Positions 9,118 to 17,081 of a DNA stretch of 45,454 nucleotides are shown here, piece by piece. The notes below the pieces were generated by a model. It was given only the letters and a program-made list of their open reading frames with translations. It was not told the origin of the DNA and did not search any database. A program made the translations under genes and the position numbers. Source of the DNA: Rhizobium rhizogenes NBRC 13257 (GTDB lineage Bacteria; Pseudomonadota; Alphaproteobacteria; Rhizobiales; Rhizobiaceae); NCBI RefSeq assembly GCF_000696095.1, contig NZ_BAYX01000030.1, positions 1 to 45,454 on the forward strand, given 5' to 3'. Every line of letters begins with the position of its first letter. Positions within the stretch are counted from its first letter, which is position 1.

Positions 9118-9969
9118 ATGGCGAAACGCCTCGCTCCTTCCTCCGGACATGGTGACATGCCCTTCGATGGCGGCGGGGTGACGGATGGGCTTGAGGATGC
9201 GTCGCTTTTCGACGAGCGGCTGTTCTTTGCCCCTCAGGCCGCCAAGCCCACCCAACGCAACAAACCGGCGAAGCCGCCGAGCACGCCGGTAACGCCCGAG
9301 GCCCATTATCACGGCCACCGCGAGCGCCTGCGCAATCGCTATCGCGACAGCGGCGATACGGCGCTCGCCGATTACGAGATCCTCGAGCTGCTGCTCTTCA
9401 GGCTCATTCCGCGCCGCGATACCAAGCCGATCGCCAAGGCGCTGCTTGCGCGCTTCGGCACGCTCGGTGGCGTCTTCGGTGCGTCGACCAATCTGCTGCA
9501 AGAGGTGAACGGCGTCGGCGAAGCGGTAGCGCTTGATCTGAAGTTGGTGGCAAGCGTTGCGCAGCGCATGCTGAAGAGCGAGCTGACGGGCAAACCGGTA
9601 CTCTCCTCCTGGAAGGCGCTGATCGATTATTGTCACACCGCGATGGCGCACGAGACGCGCGAGCAATTCCGCATTCTGTTTCTCGACAAGCGCAACGCCC
9701 TGATCGCCGATGAGATACAGGGCCTGGGCACGGTCGACCATACACCGGTCTAACCGCGCGAAGTGGTCTGGCGAGCGCTCGAACTCTCGGCCACCGCCGT
9801 CATTCTCGTCCATAACCATCGCTCGGGAGACCCCACGCCCTCGCGCGCCGACATCGACATGACGAAGACGATTGTCGAGACCGCCCGCCCCTTGGGCATC
9901 GCCGTTCACGATCATATTATCATCGGCAAGAACGGCCATGTCAGCTTCAAGGCGCTCAGATTGTTCTAA
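9118..9969 (+). pseudogene. radC: radC interrupted by an in-frame TAA
   Basis: RadC (UPF0758) homologue of 284 codons. The first 211 codons read through the helix-hairpin-helix-like part (LLFRLIPRRDTKPIAKALL, EVNGVGEAVA) to GTVDHTPV, where TAA (9751-9753) replaces the tyrosine codon usual in this family. The same frame then continues without another stop (PREVVWRALELSATAVILVHNH...) to TAA at 9967-9969. The segment lost is the JAMM/MPN motif (HNHRSGDPTPSRAD), which itself has R where P is usual, and W where K is usual a few residues earlier. A single base change explains the stop. Restart at GTG 9763 lacks a ribosome-binding site. It is either a recent pseudogene or a sequence error. Confidence 0.88.
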
Positions 9970-10229
9970 ATCGCTTTCATCAGCATAAGAAGTTACATTA
10001 GAATATATTCATATCATTTTGTTTCTAATGATCTTTTTCCAGGTAGATAGCACCGCCGGCTGCCGGCGGCACCTTCCATCTCCACTCCACGATCTCCATC
10101 GGCATTTTTCAGGTAGGCGTCAGGATGATCTGGCAAAAGGACGAAGCTTCCACATCGGCGGGCCTGCCGAAGGAAGCCGTTGTTTTGATTGCGCCTTGTC
10201 GTTCCTAGCTCGACGCTCACGGAGATCAC

Positions 10230-10826
10230 ATGCCGAAGACCCCATCGCCGCTTTTTCGTCGCTTGCGCCGTATCGGCCGCGGTGTGCTTCTCGCACTCTC
10301 CCCCTTCGCGCTGATCGCCACCGGCTTCTACGCGCATATGCTCTGGACGACGAACTTTCATCCGGTCATCGCGGGCGAGGTCTACCGCTCATCGCAGCCG
10401 TCAGCATCGACAATTGCGGAATTGCAGAAGCAATATGGCATCAAGACCATCATCAACCTGCGCGGCAACAATACCGGCCACGCCTGGTACGACAGCGAAG
10501 TCGCCCAGGCCAAGGAACTGAATATCGATCATATCGATTTCCGCATGTCCTCCGCCCACGAACTGACCCAGGCCCAGGCCGCCCAGCTGGTCGAGATCAT
10601 GCGCGATGCGCCCAAGCCGTTATTGATCCACTGCCAGGCGGGTTCAGACCGCACCGGACTGGCTTCGGCCCTCTATCTCGCCGCGATTGCCAAGACCGGC
10701 GAAGCGACCGCGGAGAGCCAGATGTCGATCATTTACGGGCACCTGCCGTTTTCCTTCACCCGTGCCTATGCGATGGATCGGACGTTTGAAAAGCTAGAGC
10801 CGTGGCTCGGCCTTTCAAACTCCTGA
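10230..10826 (+). CDS. Membrane-anchored dual-specificity/tyrosine phosphatase-like protein
   Basis: 198 residues. A basic N-terminus (RRLRRIGRG) precedes one hydrophobic segment at about 17-38, so the catalytic part is probably periplasmic or anchored to the inner membrane. Next comes the AGEVYRSSQPS motif of the DUF442/DSP-like group, then the CX5R loop HCQAGSDRTG with C135 and R141. A general-acid aspartate is likely upstream, near DHIDF. Substrate is unknown; related proteins act on phosphotyrosine, and a role in exopolysaccharide control is possible. It is monocistronic by spacing. The 260 bases upstream (9970-10229) show no gene. Confidence 0.85.
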   Translation: MPKTPSPLFRRLRRIGRGVLLALSPFALIATGFYAHMLWTTNFHPVIAGEVYRSSQPSASTIAELQKQYGIKTIINLRGNNTGHAWYDSEVAQAKELNIDHIDFRMSSAHELTQAQAAQLVEIMRDAPKPLLIHCQAGSDRTGLASALYLAAIAKTGEATAESQMSIIYGHLPFSFTRAYAMDRTFEKLEPWLGLSNS

Positions 10827-10890
10827 ATATCGGACCTTTCCCGTTAGATAATCTGTAACATTGAGCAGCTACCGGTTGACGGACAGCATG

Positions 10891-10918
10891 TTGCATTGCG
10901 ACATTGATTCCGTAATCA
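10891..10918 (+). promoter_or_regulatory. Possible sthA promoter
   Basis: TTGCAT (10891-10896), 16-base spacer, TAATCA (10913-10918), 18 bases before the sthA ATG. A TTGACG at 10876-10881 has no matching -10. Weak evidence. Confidence 0.3.
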
Positions 10919-10936
10919 AACATCCGAGGCTTCCCG

Positions 10937-12340
10937 ATGGACCAATTCGATCTCCTCGTCGTGGGTAGCGGCCCTGCTGGCCGCAGAGGCGCCATTCAGG
11001 CTGCCAAGCTTGGCAAAAAGGTGCTTGTGATCGAACAGGGCAAGCGCGTAGGCGGCGTTTCCGTTCACACCGGCACCATTCCTTCAAAGACGCTGCGCGA
11101 GACCGCACTCAACCTCTCCGGCTGGCGTGAGCGCGGCTTCTATGGCCGCGCCTATCGGGTCAAGCAGGAGATCAGCGCCGAGGACCTGCGCCGCCGCCTG
11201 CTGATCACGCTGGATCATGAAGTCGAAGTGCTGGAGCATCAGTTCGCCCGCAATCGCGTGCAGCACATTCGCGGCAAGGCGAGCTTCATCGATCCCCAGA
11301 CCATGCAGGTGGTCAAGGACGATGGCGAAGTCATTTATGTCACCGGCACCAGCATCCTGCTTGCGGTCGGCACCAAGCCGTTCCGGCCGGACTACATGCC
11401 CTTCGACAACAAGACCGTTCTCGACAGCGACGAGCTGCTGGAGATCGAGACGCTGCCCCGCTCGATGGTCGTCATCGGTGCCGGCGTCATCGGCATCGAA
11501 TATGCGACCATCTTCAGCGCCCTCGACACGCAGGTGACGCTGATCGATCCAAAGTCGACCATGCTCGATTTTATCGACAAGGAAATCGTCGAGGATTTCA
11601 TCTACCAGCTTCGCGACCGCAACATGAAGCTGCTGCTAGGGCAGAAGGCCGAGAAGGTCGTCCGCCAGGACGGCAAGGTGGAGCTGACACTCGACAATGG
11701 CCGCCGCATCGTCACCGACATGGTGCTGTTTGCCGCCGGCCGCATGGGCGCCACCGACACGCTGAACCTTGCCGCTGCCGGGCTCGAGGCCGACAATCGT
11801 GGCCGTCTCAGCGTCAACCCCGAAACCTTTGCCACCAAGGTTCCCCATATCTTCGCCGCCGGCGACGTCGTCGGCTTCCCGAGCCTTGCGTCCACCTCGA
11901 TGGAACAGGGCCGCATCGCCGCCCGCGTCGCCGTCGGCGCCATCGCCAAGGAACCGCCGAAATACTTCCCTTACGGCATCTACGCCGTGCCGGAAATCTC
12001 TACCTGCGGCCTCTCCGAGGAAGAGGTCAAGGAACGCCACATCCCCTATGAATGCGGTATCGCCCGTTTCCGTGAGACATCGCGCGGTCATATCATGGGT
12101 CTCGATACCGGCCTCCTGAAGATGATCTTCTCGCTGAAGACCCGCCGCCTGCTCGGCGTCCATATCGTCGGCGAAGGGGCGACCGAACTCGTCCACATCG
12201 GCCAGGCGGTCCTGAACCTCAAAGGCACGGTCGAATATTTCGTCGAGAACACCTTCAACTACCCGACACTCGCCGAAGCCTACAAGATCGCCGGCCTGGA
12301 TGCATGGAACCGTATGGGCGATATCAAGTCGGAGCTGTGA
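10937..12340 (+). CDS. sthA: Soluble pyridine nucleotide transhydrogenase (Si-specific)
   Basis: 467-residue flavoprotein that moves reducing equivalents between NADPH and NAD+. The FAD-binding GSGPAG is near residue 10. VHTGTIPSKTLRE stands where related disulfide reductases have their redox CxxxxC pair; loss of both cysteines is typical of SthA and separates it from lipoamide dehydrogenase. The second dinucleotide motif is GAGVIGIEYATIF near 178, followed by FAAGRMGATD, IFAAGDVVGFPSLAS and a C-terminal dimerisation domain. In a PHB producer it could balance the NADPH used by PHB synthesis (inference). Confidence 0.93.
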   Translation: MDQFDLLVVGSGPAGRRGAIQAAKLGKKVLVIEQGKRVGGVSVHTGTIPSKTLRETALNLSGWRERGFYGRAYRVKQEISAEDLRRRLLITLDHEVEVLEHQFARNRVQHIRGKASFIDPQTMQVVKDDGEVIYVTGTSILLAVGTKPFRPDYMPFDNKTVLDSDELLEIETLPRSMVVIGAGVIGIEYATIFSALDTQVTLIDPKSTMLDFIDKEIVEDFIYQLRDRNMKLLLGQKAEKVVRQDGKVELTLDNGRRIVTDMVLFAAGRMGATDTLNLAAAGLEADNRGRLSVNPETFATKVPHIFAAGDVVGFPSLASTSMEQGRIAARVAVGAIAKEPPKYFPYGIYAVPEISTCGLSEEEVKERHIPYECGIARFRETSRGHIMGLDTGLLKMIFSLKTRRLLGVHIVGEGATELVHIGQAVLNLKGTVEYFVENTFNYPTLAEAYKIAGLDAWNRMGDIKSEL

Positions 12341-12374
12341 GGGGTGCGGGTGATCCCGGCAATTGCGGAATAGT

Positions 12375-12415
12375 CCCCTCTCCCCGTAAAACGGGGAGAG
12401 GGTTAGGGTGAGGGG
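12375..12415 (+). repeat. Palindromic repeat, left copy
   Basis: A 12-bp perfect stem, CCCTCTCCCCGT (12376-12387) and ACGGGGAGAGGG (12391-12402), with an AAA loop, extended by TTAGGGTGAGGGG. It is the near-exact reverse complement of the copy at 12865-12905 on the far side of the DUF559 gene. This type of palindrome is common between genes in alphaproteobacteria and Xanthomonas. Confidence 0.85.
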
Positions 12416-12435
12416 CCGTTCACGGGGACAGTCAA

Positions 12436-12894
12436 TTGCGTGGTCCTAAATCAGAAACAACACAACGAGCCCGGATTCTGCGCCAATCGGATAATGATGC
12501 GGAAGCAAAGTTATGGTCCGAATTGCGCGATCACCGTTTGAATGGCTTGAAGTTTGTCCGGCAGCACCCCGTAGGACCCTACTTTGCCGATTTTGCCTGC
12601 CGTGAAAGGCTCCTCGTGGTCGAAGTGGATGGCGCATCGCACATCAACAATTTCCGGGATCGTCGGCGTGATGCCTTGATGAATAACGAAGGCTGGTCTG
12701 TTGTCCGGTTTAGGAATGCCGACGTGCTGAGGGTAACTCCATCGATTTTGGCGACAATTCTTGCCGTTTGCGATGGCCGTCTTGTCGATGCGGTTGAAAC
12801 ATCTGATCTGCGCTTCGCGCCCGCGCCCAGATTTTATGCTTCAATGTTCGCGGATAGTCTGAAGCCCCTCACCCCGACCCTCTCCCCGTTTTGA
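12436..12894 (+). CDS. DUF559 (Vsr-like endonuclease fold) protein
   Basis: 152 residues. The family signature is clear: ARILRQSDNDAEAKLWSELR, then GLKFVRQHPVGPYFADFAC, then LLVVEVDGASH with the acidic residues of a PD-(D/E)XK-like site (D of ADF, E and D of EVDG), and WSVVRFRNADVL. DUF559 is related to very-short-patch-repair endonucleases, but its substrates are unknown. The start is TTG with GGGGA seven bases before it. The last nine residues (PLTPTLSPF) and the TGA stop are read from the flanking palindromic repeat, which extends the protein beyond the usual domain end. It sits alone between convergent sthA and tig and looks like an inserted cassette. Confidence 0.85.
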   Translation: MRGPKSETTQRARILRQSDNDAEAKLWSELRDHRLNGLKFVRQHPVGPYFADFACRERLLVVEVDGASHINNFRDRRRDALMNNEGWSVVRFRNADVLRVTPSILATILAVCDGRLVDAVETSDLRFAPAPRFYASMFADSLKPLTPTLSPF

Positions 12895-12905
12895 CGGGGA
12901 GAGGG
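12865..12905 (-). repeat. Palindromic repeat, right copy (inverted)
   Basis: CCCCTCACCC followed by a 12-bp stem, CCCTCTCCCCGT (12878-12889) and ACGGGGAGAGGG (12894-12905), around TTTG. Compared with the reverse complement of the left copy it differs by two substitutions and one inserted base over about 40 bases. The DUF559 stop codon (12892-12894) lies inside it. Confidence 0.85.
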
Positions 12906-12937
12906 AGCTTTTCTTTTCCCTTGCAACCCAACGAAAA

Positions 12938-12963
12938 AGGCCCCGCCGCGAACGGCAGGGCCT
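12938..12963 (-). terminator. Rho-independent terminator of tig
   Basis: Read on the minus strand: AGGCCCTGCCG, loop TTCG, CGGCGGGGCCT (11 bp with one G-T pair), then TTTTT. It lies 24 bases beyond the tig stop. Confidence 0.85.
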
Positions 12964-12987
12964 GATTTCATCCTGAAAGAGAACCGA

Positions 12988-14493
12988 TTACTCGGCGCTG
13001 TCTTCAGCAGCCTTCTTCTTCGGAGCAGCCTTCTTCTTCGGAGCAGCCTTCTTCTTCGGAACGGCAGCTTCTTCGCCTTCGGCTGCGGCTTCCGTTGCTT
13101 CGGCCTTGGCAGCCTTCTTCTTCGGAGCAGCCTTCTCTGCAGCCGGCTTGTCTTCGGATTCGTCGTCAGCCAGCAGCGCTTCCTTGGAAACGGTCTTGTC
13201 GGTAACGTCGACTTCGGTCAGCAGGTGATCGATGACCTTTTCTTCGAAGATCGGCGCGCGCAGGTTGGCGGAAGCGCCCGGCGTGTTGCGGAAGAAGTCC
13301 AGGATTTCCTTTTCCTGGCCCGGGAACTGCTGGAGCTGAGCGTAGAGAGCGCGCTGCAGTTCGTCTTCGCTGACTTCGACGCCGGCCTTTTCGCCGATTT
13401 CGGAGAGAACGAGGCCGAGGCGGACGCGGCGTTCAGCCAGCTTGCGGTACTCTTCGCGAGCCTTTTCTTCCGTCGTGTCTTCGTCTTCGAAGGTCTTGCC
13501 GGATTCGGCAAGATCGGTCTGGATCTGGCGCCAGATGCTGGCGAATTCAGCGTCGACCAGCTTCTGCGGGGTGTCGAACTGGTACATCTCGTCGAGCTGG
13601 TCGAGGATCTGACGCTTGACCTTCTGGCGGGTAACCGAGCCGTACTGGCTTTCGATCTGGCCGCGAACGATTTCCTTCAGGCGGTCAGCCGATTCGAGGC
13701 CGAGCTTGGAGGCGAGTTCGTCGTTGATTTCGACTTCGCCCGGAGCTGCGACTTCCTTGACGGTAATGTCGAAGGTGGCTTCCTTGCCGGCGAGGTTCTT
13801 GGCCGGGTATTCAGCCGGGAACGTCACGGTGATGGTCTTCTCGTCGCCAGCCTTGACGCCGACGAGCTGCTCTTCGAAGCCCGGGATGAAGCGGTTGGAG
13901 CCGATGACCAGCTGGGAATCTTCGTCCTTGCCGCCGTCGAAGGCTACGCCGTCGACCTTGCCGAGGTAATCGATGGTAACGCGGTCGCCGTCGGCGGCCT
14001 TGCCCTTCTTGGCTTCGTAGCTGCGAGCGCTTTCAGCGATCTTCAAGATCTGCTCGGTCACTTCGTCTTCGCCGATCTCGGCGACTTCGCGGGTAACCTT
14101 GACGCCCTTGACCGACTTCAGTTCGATCGCCGGGATGACTTCATAGGAAAGCGTGAATTCGAAATCGGCTTCAGCGGCCAGGATCTTTTCAGCTTCGTCC
14201 TTGTCTTCCGTCATGGCGACTTCCGGCTGCGTTGCCGACTTTTCGCCGCGCTCGGTCAGGATTGCCGGCGGCTGGTCACGAACGATCTCGTTGACGAGAT
14301 CGGCCATGATCGACTTGCCGTAGACCTTCTTCAGATGCGAAACCGGCACCTTGCCCGGACGGAAGCCGTTGATACGGACCTTGTCCTTGACCTCGGCCAG
14401 GCGCTCGTTCATCCGGCCTTCCATGTCCTTGGCGGAGATGACCACCTTGATTTCGCGCTTCAGCCCTTCAGCGAGCGTTTCGATAACCTGCAT
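12988..14493 (-). CDS. tig: Trigger factor, ribosome-associated chaperone and prolyl isomerase
   Basis: 501 residues. The N-terminal ribosome-binding domain carries NGFRPGKVP. An FKBP-type PPIase domain follows (about 160-245; DRVTIDYLGKVDGVAFDGGKDED, FIPGFEEQLVGVKAGDEKTI), then the long helical C-terminal domain. The start is the ATG at 14493, where MQVIETL matches the family start and GGTAGGA precedes it; an upstream in-frame ATG adds 19 unrelated residues. The last 65 or so residues are an Ala/Lys/Glu-rich tail with AAPKKK repeats, absent from E. coli TF and probably disordered. Single gene with its own terminator. Confidence 0.96.
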   Translation of the reverse strand: MQVIETLAEGLKREIKVVISAKDMEGRMNERLAEVKDKVRINGFRPGKVPVSHLKKVYGKSIMADLVNEIVRDQPPAILTERGEKSATQPEVAMTEDKDEAEKILAAEADFEFTLSYEVIPAIELKSVKGVKVTREVAEIGEDEVTEQILKIAESARSYEAKKGKAADGDRVTIDYLGKVDGVAFDGGKDEDSQLVIGSNRFIPGFEEQLVGVKAGDEKTITVTFPAEYPAKNLAGKEATFDITVKEVAAPGEVEINDELASKLGLESADRLKEIVRGQIESQYGSVTRQKVKRQILDQLDEMYQFDTPQKLVDAEFASIWRQIQTDLAESGKTFEDEDTTEEKAREEYRKLAERRVRLGLVLSEIGEKAGVEVSEDELQRALYAQLQQFPGQEKEILDFFRNTPGASANLRAPIFEEKVIDHLLTEVDVTDKTVSKEALLADDESEDKPAAEKAAPKKKAAKAEATEAAAEGEEAAVPKKKAAPKKKAAPKKKAAEDSAE

Positions 14494-14601
14494 TGTCCTA
14501 CCTTCATTCATGGCGGCCGTGCCCAGACAGCCGTTCGTTACGATGAGCACGACGCCGGAAAATCCCGAGCGTGGCTTGGATGCAATTCCTTATCATTCTG
14601 C

Positions 14602-14643
14602 TAGAGCGCCGCGCGTTCGAACGAACGCGCAAAGGCCGCTCTA
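14602..14643. repeat. Cruciform-like intergenic palindrome
   Basis: Outer arms TAGAGCG (14602-14608) and CGCTCTA (14637-14643) enclose a perfect 9-bp hairpin, GCGCGTTCG-AA-CGAACGCGC (14611-14630). From memory this resembles a repetitive element common between Rhizobium genes; only one copy is in this window. It lies between tig and tRNA-Leu, and the rest of 14494-14768 shows no gene. Confidence 0.7.
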
Positions 14644-14768
14644 CCTCTTTGAATCCGGAACATCTTGTCCGCTTTCAATTTGAAAACGGGATGCTCCAGG
14701 CAGAATGGCGCTTCCAACAGCGGGCCAGGAGACAGGCCGTTAAGCCTCCCCCGTCCACAAGGCAGCCT

Positions 14769-14853
<85 letters not shown>

Positions 14854-14908
14854 GTTCCCAAAACCGCATGGCAATGCCTGCTCATGGGGCCTTCCGGAGC
14901 GCGGCGTC

Positions 14909-14936
14909 TCTATAACACCCGTTTTAAACCACGCAA
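14909..14936 (-). promoter_or_regulatory. Probable promoter of tRNA-Leu(TAG)
   Basis: On the minus strand TTGCGT (14936-14931), 16-base spacer, TATAGA (14914-14909). Transcription would begin near 14902, leaving a leader of about 50 bases. The -35 hexamer TTGCG- matches that of the tRNA-Glu(TTC) promoter. Confidence 0.5.
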
Positions 14937-14997
14937 AGGAAAAATGACGGTTCCACGACCGTCCGGGAAGGTTGTTCGGTTTTATAGTGCAAGCCGG

Positions 14998-15621
14998 TCA
15001 ATAAAGCGGCTCTTCATACAGCGGTTTGCCGTCGAGAAGCAGGCTTCGGATATGCGCAACACCATCGGACGAGACGCGGGCAGCAATCGCGACGCGATGT
15101 TCGTTGCGCGCACTCTCGATATCGCGCCCCTGGCCTTCGGGCACGTAATAGCGCTCAATGCCATAGGTAACCCCGATCATCGCCTGCGACGGATCGGTCG
15201 GCTCGCCATCGAAAACATAACCGACGAAAGGCAAGCTTTTGAGGACGACCGTGTCAGGCTTCGGATCGAGCGCTCCAAATGATGATTCGACAATGCCCCA
15301 GTAACCGTCGTCCTGCTTCTTCAGGCGAACGGACAGGATCGGAGCATTCAGGCCCTTCTTCGGCGGGCCGTCCACCAGCGTCGAGATGGGAACCCGGGAG
15401 ATATCGTAGTTCAAGGTGACGTAGTCGCCACGCAGAAGATCGCGCGGATCGACCGGTGCAGTTTTCAGCAGGACCTCGACACCGCCTCTCAAGCCCCAGG
15501 CCCTCTCACCGACCATATAGCCGAGCACAGCGGTCTGCAGGGCGGCAACAATAATGGCGGCGATCCACATGCGGCGCGCGAAATTGCCTCCGGCGGCTTT
15601 CGTATCAGCGATCAACGTCAT
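14998..15621 (-). CDS. GDYXXLXY-motif membrane-anchored protein
   Basis: 207 residues. One N-terminal membrane segment (about 18-36) precedes a soluble, probably periplasmic part. The defining motif is seen as LRGDYVTLNYDISR near residue 65. A second related repeat gives the family's E/D-rich core. Biochemical function is unknown. The ATG overlaps the stop of the upstream DUF2157 gene by ATGA, so the two are translationally coupled and probably act as a membrane pair. Confidence 0.85.
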   Translation of the reverse strand: MTLIADTKAAGGNFARRMWIAAIIVAALQTAVLGYMVGERAWGLRGGVEVLLKTAPVDPRDLLRGDYVTLNYDISRVPISTLVDGPPKKGLNAPILSVRLKKQDDGYWGIVESSFGALDPKPDTVVLKSLPFVGYVFDGEPTDPSQAMIGVTYGIERYYVPEGQGRDIESARNEHRVAIAARVSSDGVAHIRSLLLDGKPLYEEPLY

Positions 15622-16757
15622 GCCTTGTCCCCCTGCCCGTCACCATGGGAAAATCGCCGCTCCAGCCGGATGACCAGCCAGGCGGCAATCGCAACCAGCA
15701 TGCCGCTGATCAGGAAAAAGCCCGACGTGCCGATGATCGAGCCGACCGTTTCATTCGCGAGATAGAGGATCTCGCAGGCAAAGACGAAATAGGCGAGATA
15801 ACGCAGGGCACCATTGTCGCGACCGCCGAGAATGATCGCGATGATCGCGCTTGCCAACGTTATAAAGGCGAGCACGACGAGCGGCAGCTTGTTTTGAACC
15901 CAGATGTCATTCTCAAAAAAACCGCCGGAAATCTCTCCGTGGATCGCCAGGAGTCCGATGGCACCCACAAGGAAAGCATAGAAGGCGGGTGCCGCGCCTG
16001 CCGTCCGGGCGATCCGCGCCAAGGGCGAAACCGGAAGGCTAACCGCCAGGAAGGCGATCAAGCCCGCAGCGGCCAGCAGGATGGCAGCGTGCAGGCCCTC
16101 ATACTGCGCGAAAAGCCATGTCAACCAACCGACCAGCATGAGATAAGCGAGATGCCGCGCCCGGGGCACATCGACATATCGAACGAGAACGATGATGATC
16201 GCCGCCATGATCGGCGGAACCCAGGGCATGACACCGTACCACTCATCGGAGTGATCCGAGAGATAGAAGCCGCAGAAGCCCCATGCGAGAAAACCGGCAA
16301 GAGCCACCTGCGCAGACGAACGAAACAGCGCTGCGGCAATACCGGCGGTTGCGAACCAGACGATCATCATCGTCAGCACATCGCCGGATATATTGTACAT
16401 CTGGCCGACCAGCGACATGGCGCCGCCGAAGGTCATTGTCCCCAGAATCAGCAATGCCGAGGCGATAGTCGCGCGGCCACGGGCAAACAGATAGGCGGCG
16501 CCAAGATAAAACGCCCAGATCAGCGCGACGAGCCCGAGCAGGCGGACGATCCTTGGAATCGCTTCCCAATTCGAGGCGACGAAGAGCAGAATCGCTGCAC
16601 CGACCAAGAGCGCCGCCATCACAGTCAGCACGCGACCGGCGCTGAAGCTTGCGGGCCGGCTGTCATATTCGCCCAGGATAGCCGAGGCCGCCGGCGCATC
16701 GACCAGCCCCTTGTCGACCCAGATCTTCAGATCACACTCAAGCCTACCCCGATACAT
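15618..16757 (-). CDS. DUF2157 polytopic membrane protein
   Basis: 379 residues. The N-terminal cytoplasmic segment (WVDKGLVDAPAASAILGEYDSR) is typical of DUF2157 and is followed by roughly ten hydrophobic helices (for example VMAALLVGAAILLFVASNW and LLGLVALIWAFYLGAAYLF). Function unknown. The ATG at 16757 has GGGAG six bases upstream. A CtrA-type TTAA-N7-TTAA box lies 117 bases upstream of the start. It forms a two-gene operon with the GDYXXLXY gene. Confidence 0.85.
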   Translation of the reverse strand: MYRGRLECDLKIWVDKGLVDAPAASAILGEYDSRPASFSAGRVLTVMAALLVGAAILLFVASNWEAIPRIVRLLGLVALIWAFYLGAAYLFARGRATIASALLILGTMTFGGAMSLVGQMYNISGDVLTMMIVWFATAGIAAALFRSSAQVALAGFLAWGFCGFYLSDHSDEWYGVMPWVPPIMAAIIIVLVRYVDVPRARHLAYLMLVGWLTWLFAQYEGLHAAILLAAAGLIAFLAVSLPVSPLARIARTAGAAPAFYAFLVGAIGLLAIHGEISGGFFENDIWVQNKLPLVVLAFITLASAIIAIILGGRDNGALRYLAYFVFACEILYLANETVGSIIGTSGFFLISGMLVAIAAWLVIRLERRFSHGDGQGDKA

Positions 16758-16873
16758 CGCGCGCTCCCGACTGCGATTCCCTTACCTCAACGTGTCCTAT
16801 CCCATAATGGAATGCAATCGAGGCCACATGCCCGCATCCCGCCCCCTGAAAATTGCCGGCGAACCGTCTCATA

Positions 16874-16888
16874 TTAATGCAGCATTAA
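16874..16888. promoter_or_regulatory. CtrA-type box TTAA-N7-TTAA
   Basis: TTAATGCAGCATTAA is a perfect palindrome and matches the consensus spacing of the alphaproteobacterial cell-cycle regulator CtrA (TTAA, seven bases, TTAA). It lies between the DUF2157 gene (start 16757, minus) and the anti-SD sRNA (plus), so either could be the target. The rest of 16758-17050 holds no recognisable gene. Confidence 0.55.
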
Positions 16889-17057
16889 GACTCCATTCGC
16901 CATTATGTTCGCTGGTGCGCAAAGCTCGACAAAGACATGCGCAACCAACATACCTCCCATGAAATTATTGCGTTGCACAAAATTCAAAAGTCATATTATT
17001 GATATCCCATCAAAGGACGGCAGTGGCGCGCCGCTTCGGCGCAAGCTGGAAAGAGCC

Positions 17058-17075
17058 TGAGGAATGATTTCCTCA
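17058..17075. promoter_or_regulatory. Perfect inverted repeat at the sRNA 5' boundary
   Basis: TGAGGAA-TGAT-TTCCTCA, a 7-bp perfect inverted repeat immediately before the presumed 5' end of the sRNA. It may be an operator over the promoter or, if transcription starts upstream, an extra 5' hairpin. No convincing -35/-10 pair could be fixed here. Confidence 0.45.
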
Positions 17076-17081
17076 TATGGA

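Noticed and set aside
9763..9969. Separate small gene starting at GTG 9763
   Set aside because: It is the in-frame remainder of radC after the TAA and lacks its own ribosome-binding site.
13225..14604. 459-codon plus-strand frame over tig
   Set aside because: Low-complexity antisense shadow of the trigger factor codons.
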